A stretch of 7,578 nucleotides of DNA from NCBI GenBank assembly GCA_030746295.1, contig JASLMY010000240.1:1-7578 (forward strand), in the 5' to 3' direction. Positions 6,215-7,578 of this stretch are shown here, in pieces; positions within the stretch are counted from its first letter, which is position 1, and each line of letters opens with the position of its first letter. This stretch comes from Alphaproteobacteria bacterium. Lineage in GTDB: Bacteria; Pseudomonadota; Alphaproteobacteria; GCA-2731375. The notes below the pieces were generated by a model. That model ran no database searches and had not been told where the DNA came from. It worked only from the letters and a program-made list of their open reading frames with translations. A program made the translations under genes and the position numbers.

Positions 6215-7578
6215 GTGGGGCAGTCGAGGGAGCACCCCTGCATTGAGACGCTGAAGCGCGATCTGGCCGAGGCCAGGATCGACCGGCGCGAGTACCTGCG
6301 CATGGCGACGCTGCTCGGGCTCGAGGCCGGTCTCGCCTACGCCTTCGTCGCCAAGGTCACGGGCCGGCCGGCGGCCGCTGCCGACACCTCGCCCAAGCCC
6401 AAGGGCGGCACCCTTCGCCTGGCCATGGCGGTGCAGAGCATCGAGAGCCCGCACACCTACGAATGGGCCGGACAGCACAACTTCGCCCGCCAGGTCGTGG
6501 AGTATTTGACCAAGACCGGGCACGACAACGTCACCCGGCCCTATCTCCTGGAGGGCTGGGAGGCGAGCGACGACCTCAAGACCTGGACCCTCAAGGTGCG
6601 CCGCGGCGTCAAGTGGCACAACGGCCGCGACTTCACCGCCGACGACGTGCTCTGGAACTTCCGCCGCGTGCTGGATCCGAAAGTCGGCTCTTCGATGTTG
6701 GGCCTGGTGAAGGGCTATCTCCTGGAATCCTACGAGAAGGAGGGCCGCACCGAGACCCGTCTCTGGGATGCCAGTGCGATCGAGAAGATCGATGCGCACA
6801 CGATCCGCCTCAACTGCAAGGTACCGCAGCTCGCGGTGCCGGAGCATCTCTTCCACTATCCGTTCATGATCCTCGACCCTGAGGAGAACGGCGTCTTCGC
6901 CCCCGGCTCGAACGGCACCGGTGCCTTCGAGCTGGTCTCGCACGAGCTCGGCAAGCGATCCGAGCTGAAGGCGCGGGCGGACTATTGGGGCGAGGGGCCT
7001 TATATCGACAGGCTGGTGTTCATCGACACCGGCGACGATCCGGCCGGTACCATCGATGCCCTGGCCTCGCGCCGGGTCGACGGCGCCCATTCCATCGATT
7101 TGATCCAGCTCGACGCCGTCAAGCTGATGGGGCATCTGAAGCTTTACACGGTGCCGACCGCGGACACCAGCGTGGTACGCGGCAAGGTGACGCGCAAGCC
7201 CTTCGACGACGCCCGTGTCCGCAAGGCGATGCGGCTTGCGGTCGATGCGGAAAGGACGCGACAGATCATCCTCGGCGATCTGGGCTTGTCGGCCGAGCAC
7301 CACCATGTCTGTCCGATCCATCCCGAATATGCCCGCCTGCCGGCGATGGCGCGCGATGTCGCGGCGGCCAAGCGGCTGTTGGCGGAAGCCGGCTATGGGG
7401 ACGGCATCGACCTCGGCACCATCGACTGCAAGTCGGCGCCGAGCTGGGAGTTCAGCGCCGTGCAGGCGATGGTCGAGCAGTGGAAGGAGGCCGGCATTCG
7501 CTGCCGGATCAACCTGATGTCGTCGGCCGAGTTCTGGAAGATCTGGGACAAGACGACGCTCGGCTTCACCGAGTGGGC
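6215..7578 (+). CDS. ABC transporter substrate-binding protein, family 5 (peptide/opine/nickel type), 3' end cut by window
   Basis: 454 codons are visible from a GTG start; the frame has no stop before the window ends. The long N-region is followed by a twin-arginine-like motif, DRREYLR (23-29), a weakly hydrophobic stretch (30-48) and a likely cleavage site after the AAAA at 53-56, so export by Tat or Sec to the periplasm is expected. The mature protein opens with GGTLRLAM (64-71). The family 5 signature runs from about 108 to 149 and includes EGWEASDDLKTWTLKVRRGVKW-type spacing and FTADDVLWNF (140-149). NGTGAFELVSHE (after 230) and KPFDDARVRKAMRLAVD (in the 330s) are further family landmarks. 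Relatives are about 500-550 residues, so roughly 80-100 are missing. Such proteins deliver peptides, opines, nickel chelates or other small solutes to a two-permease, two-ATPase importer, probably encoded just beyond the window. The ligand cannot be predicted. A divergent dioxygenase gene may act on the imported compound. Confidence 0.9.
   Translation, partial: MGQSREHPCIETLKRDLAEARIDRREYLRMATLLGLEAGLAYAFVAKVTGRPAAAADTSPKPKGGTLRLAMAVQSIESPHTYEWAGQHNFARQVVEYLTKTGHDNVTRPYLLEGWEASDDLKTWTLKVRRGVKWHNGRDFTADDVLWNFRRVLDPKVGSSMLGLVKGYLLESYEKEGRTETRLWDASAIEKIDAHTIRLNCKVPQLAVPEHLFHYPFMILDPEENGVFAPGSNGTGAFELVSHELGKRSELKARADYWGEGPYIDRLVFIDTGDDPAGTIDALASRRVDGAHSIDLIQLDAVKLMGHLKLYTVPTADTSVVRGKVTRKPFDDARVRKAMRLAVDAERTRQIILGDLGLSAEHHHVCPIHPEYARLPAMARDVAAAKRLLAEAGYGDGIDLGTIDCKSAPSWEFSAVQAMVEQWKEAGIRCRINLMSSAEFWKIWDKTTLGFTEW

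Noticed and set aside
6074..7321. A 415-codon open frame on the minus strand
   Set aside because: It is antisense to the binding-protein gene, whose plus-strand frame has family 5 motifs, a signal peptide and a ribosome binding site. The minus-strand translation resembles no family and is rich in Arg, Asp and His, as expected from a shadow frame in GC-rich DNA.
1..7578. Mobile element, CRISPR array, toxin-antitoxin or defence system
   Set aside because: No transposase, integrase, terminal repeats, spaced direct repeats, tRNA or defence-family domains were seen. Base composition and codon use look uniform across all six genes, as in ordinary chromosomal DNA.

Overview
This is a GC-rich bacterial window, almost certainly from an alphaproteobacterium (a Rhodospirillales- or Rhizobiales-like lineage fits; finer placement is not possible from sequence alone). 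Codon third positions are mostly G or C. The multi-rhodanese protein, the thermonuclease with a Cys-x-Ile-Lys-Gly C-terminal module, and the family 5 binding protein with an RR-type leader are all forms I associate with that class. It holds six protein genes, two of them cut by the window edges. I see no RNA genes, insertion sequences, CRISPR arrays or phage genes.

Layout: (1) 2-1438 (+), the C-terminal part of a four-domain rhodanese protein with one catalytic cysteine. (2) 1476-2732 (+), a DadA-like FAD-dependent amino-acid oxidoreductase, 37 nt downstream and probably in the same operon. (3) 2784-3398 (+), a secreted SNase-fold thermonuclease that appears to lack one catalytic arginine strand. 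(4) 3537-5165 (+), a full-length GroEL with intact ATPase residues and a His-x-His tail, with no groES beside it. (5) 5198-5956 (-), a PhyH-family Fe(II)/2-oxoglutarate dioxygenase, convergent with groEL. (6) 6215 to the window end (+), the N-terminal 454 codons of a family 5 ABC-transporter substrate-binding protein, starting at GTG. A 415-codon open frame lies on the opposite strand of this last gene, but the plus-strand reading is the real one.

How the genes work together: the rhodanese and DadA-like genes look like a small amino-acid and sulfur metabolism unit. The PhyH dioxygenase and the binding protein are divergently transcribed from a 258-nt region with plausible promoters in both directions. 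A perfect 14-bp dyad sits in the spacer of the leftward promoter, which suggests a regulated uptake-plus-oxidation module for an unidentified substrate. The nuclease and the orphan groEL look like stand-alone genes. Nothing in the window amounts to a clearly new multi-gene system. The points most worth a second look are the PhyH/binding-protein pair with its operator-like dyad, the orphan GroEL with an alternating histidine tail, and the thermonuclease missing its usual arginine strand.
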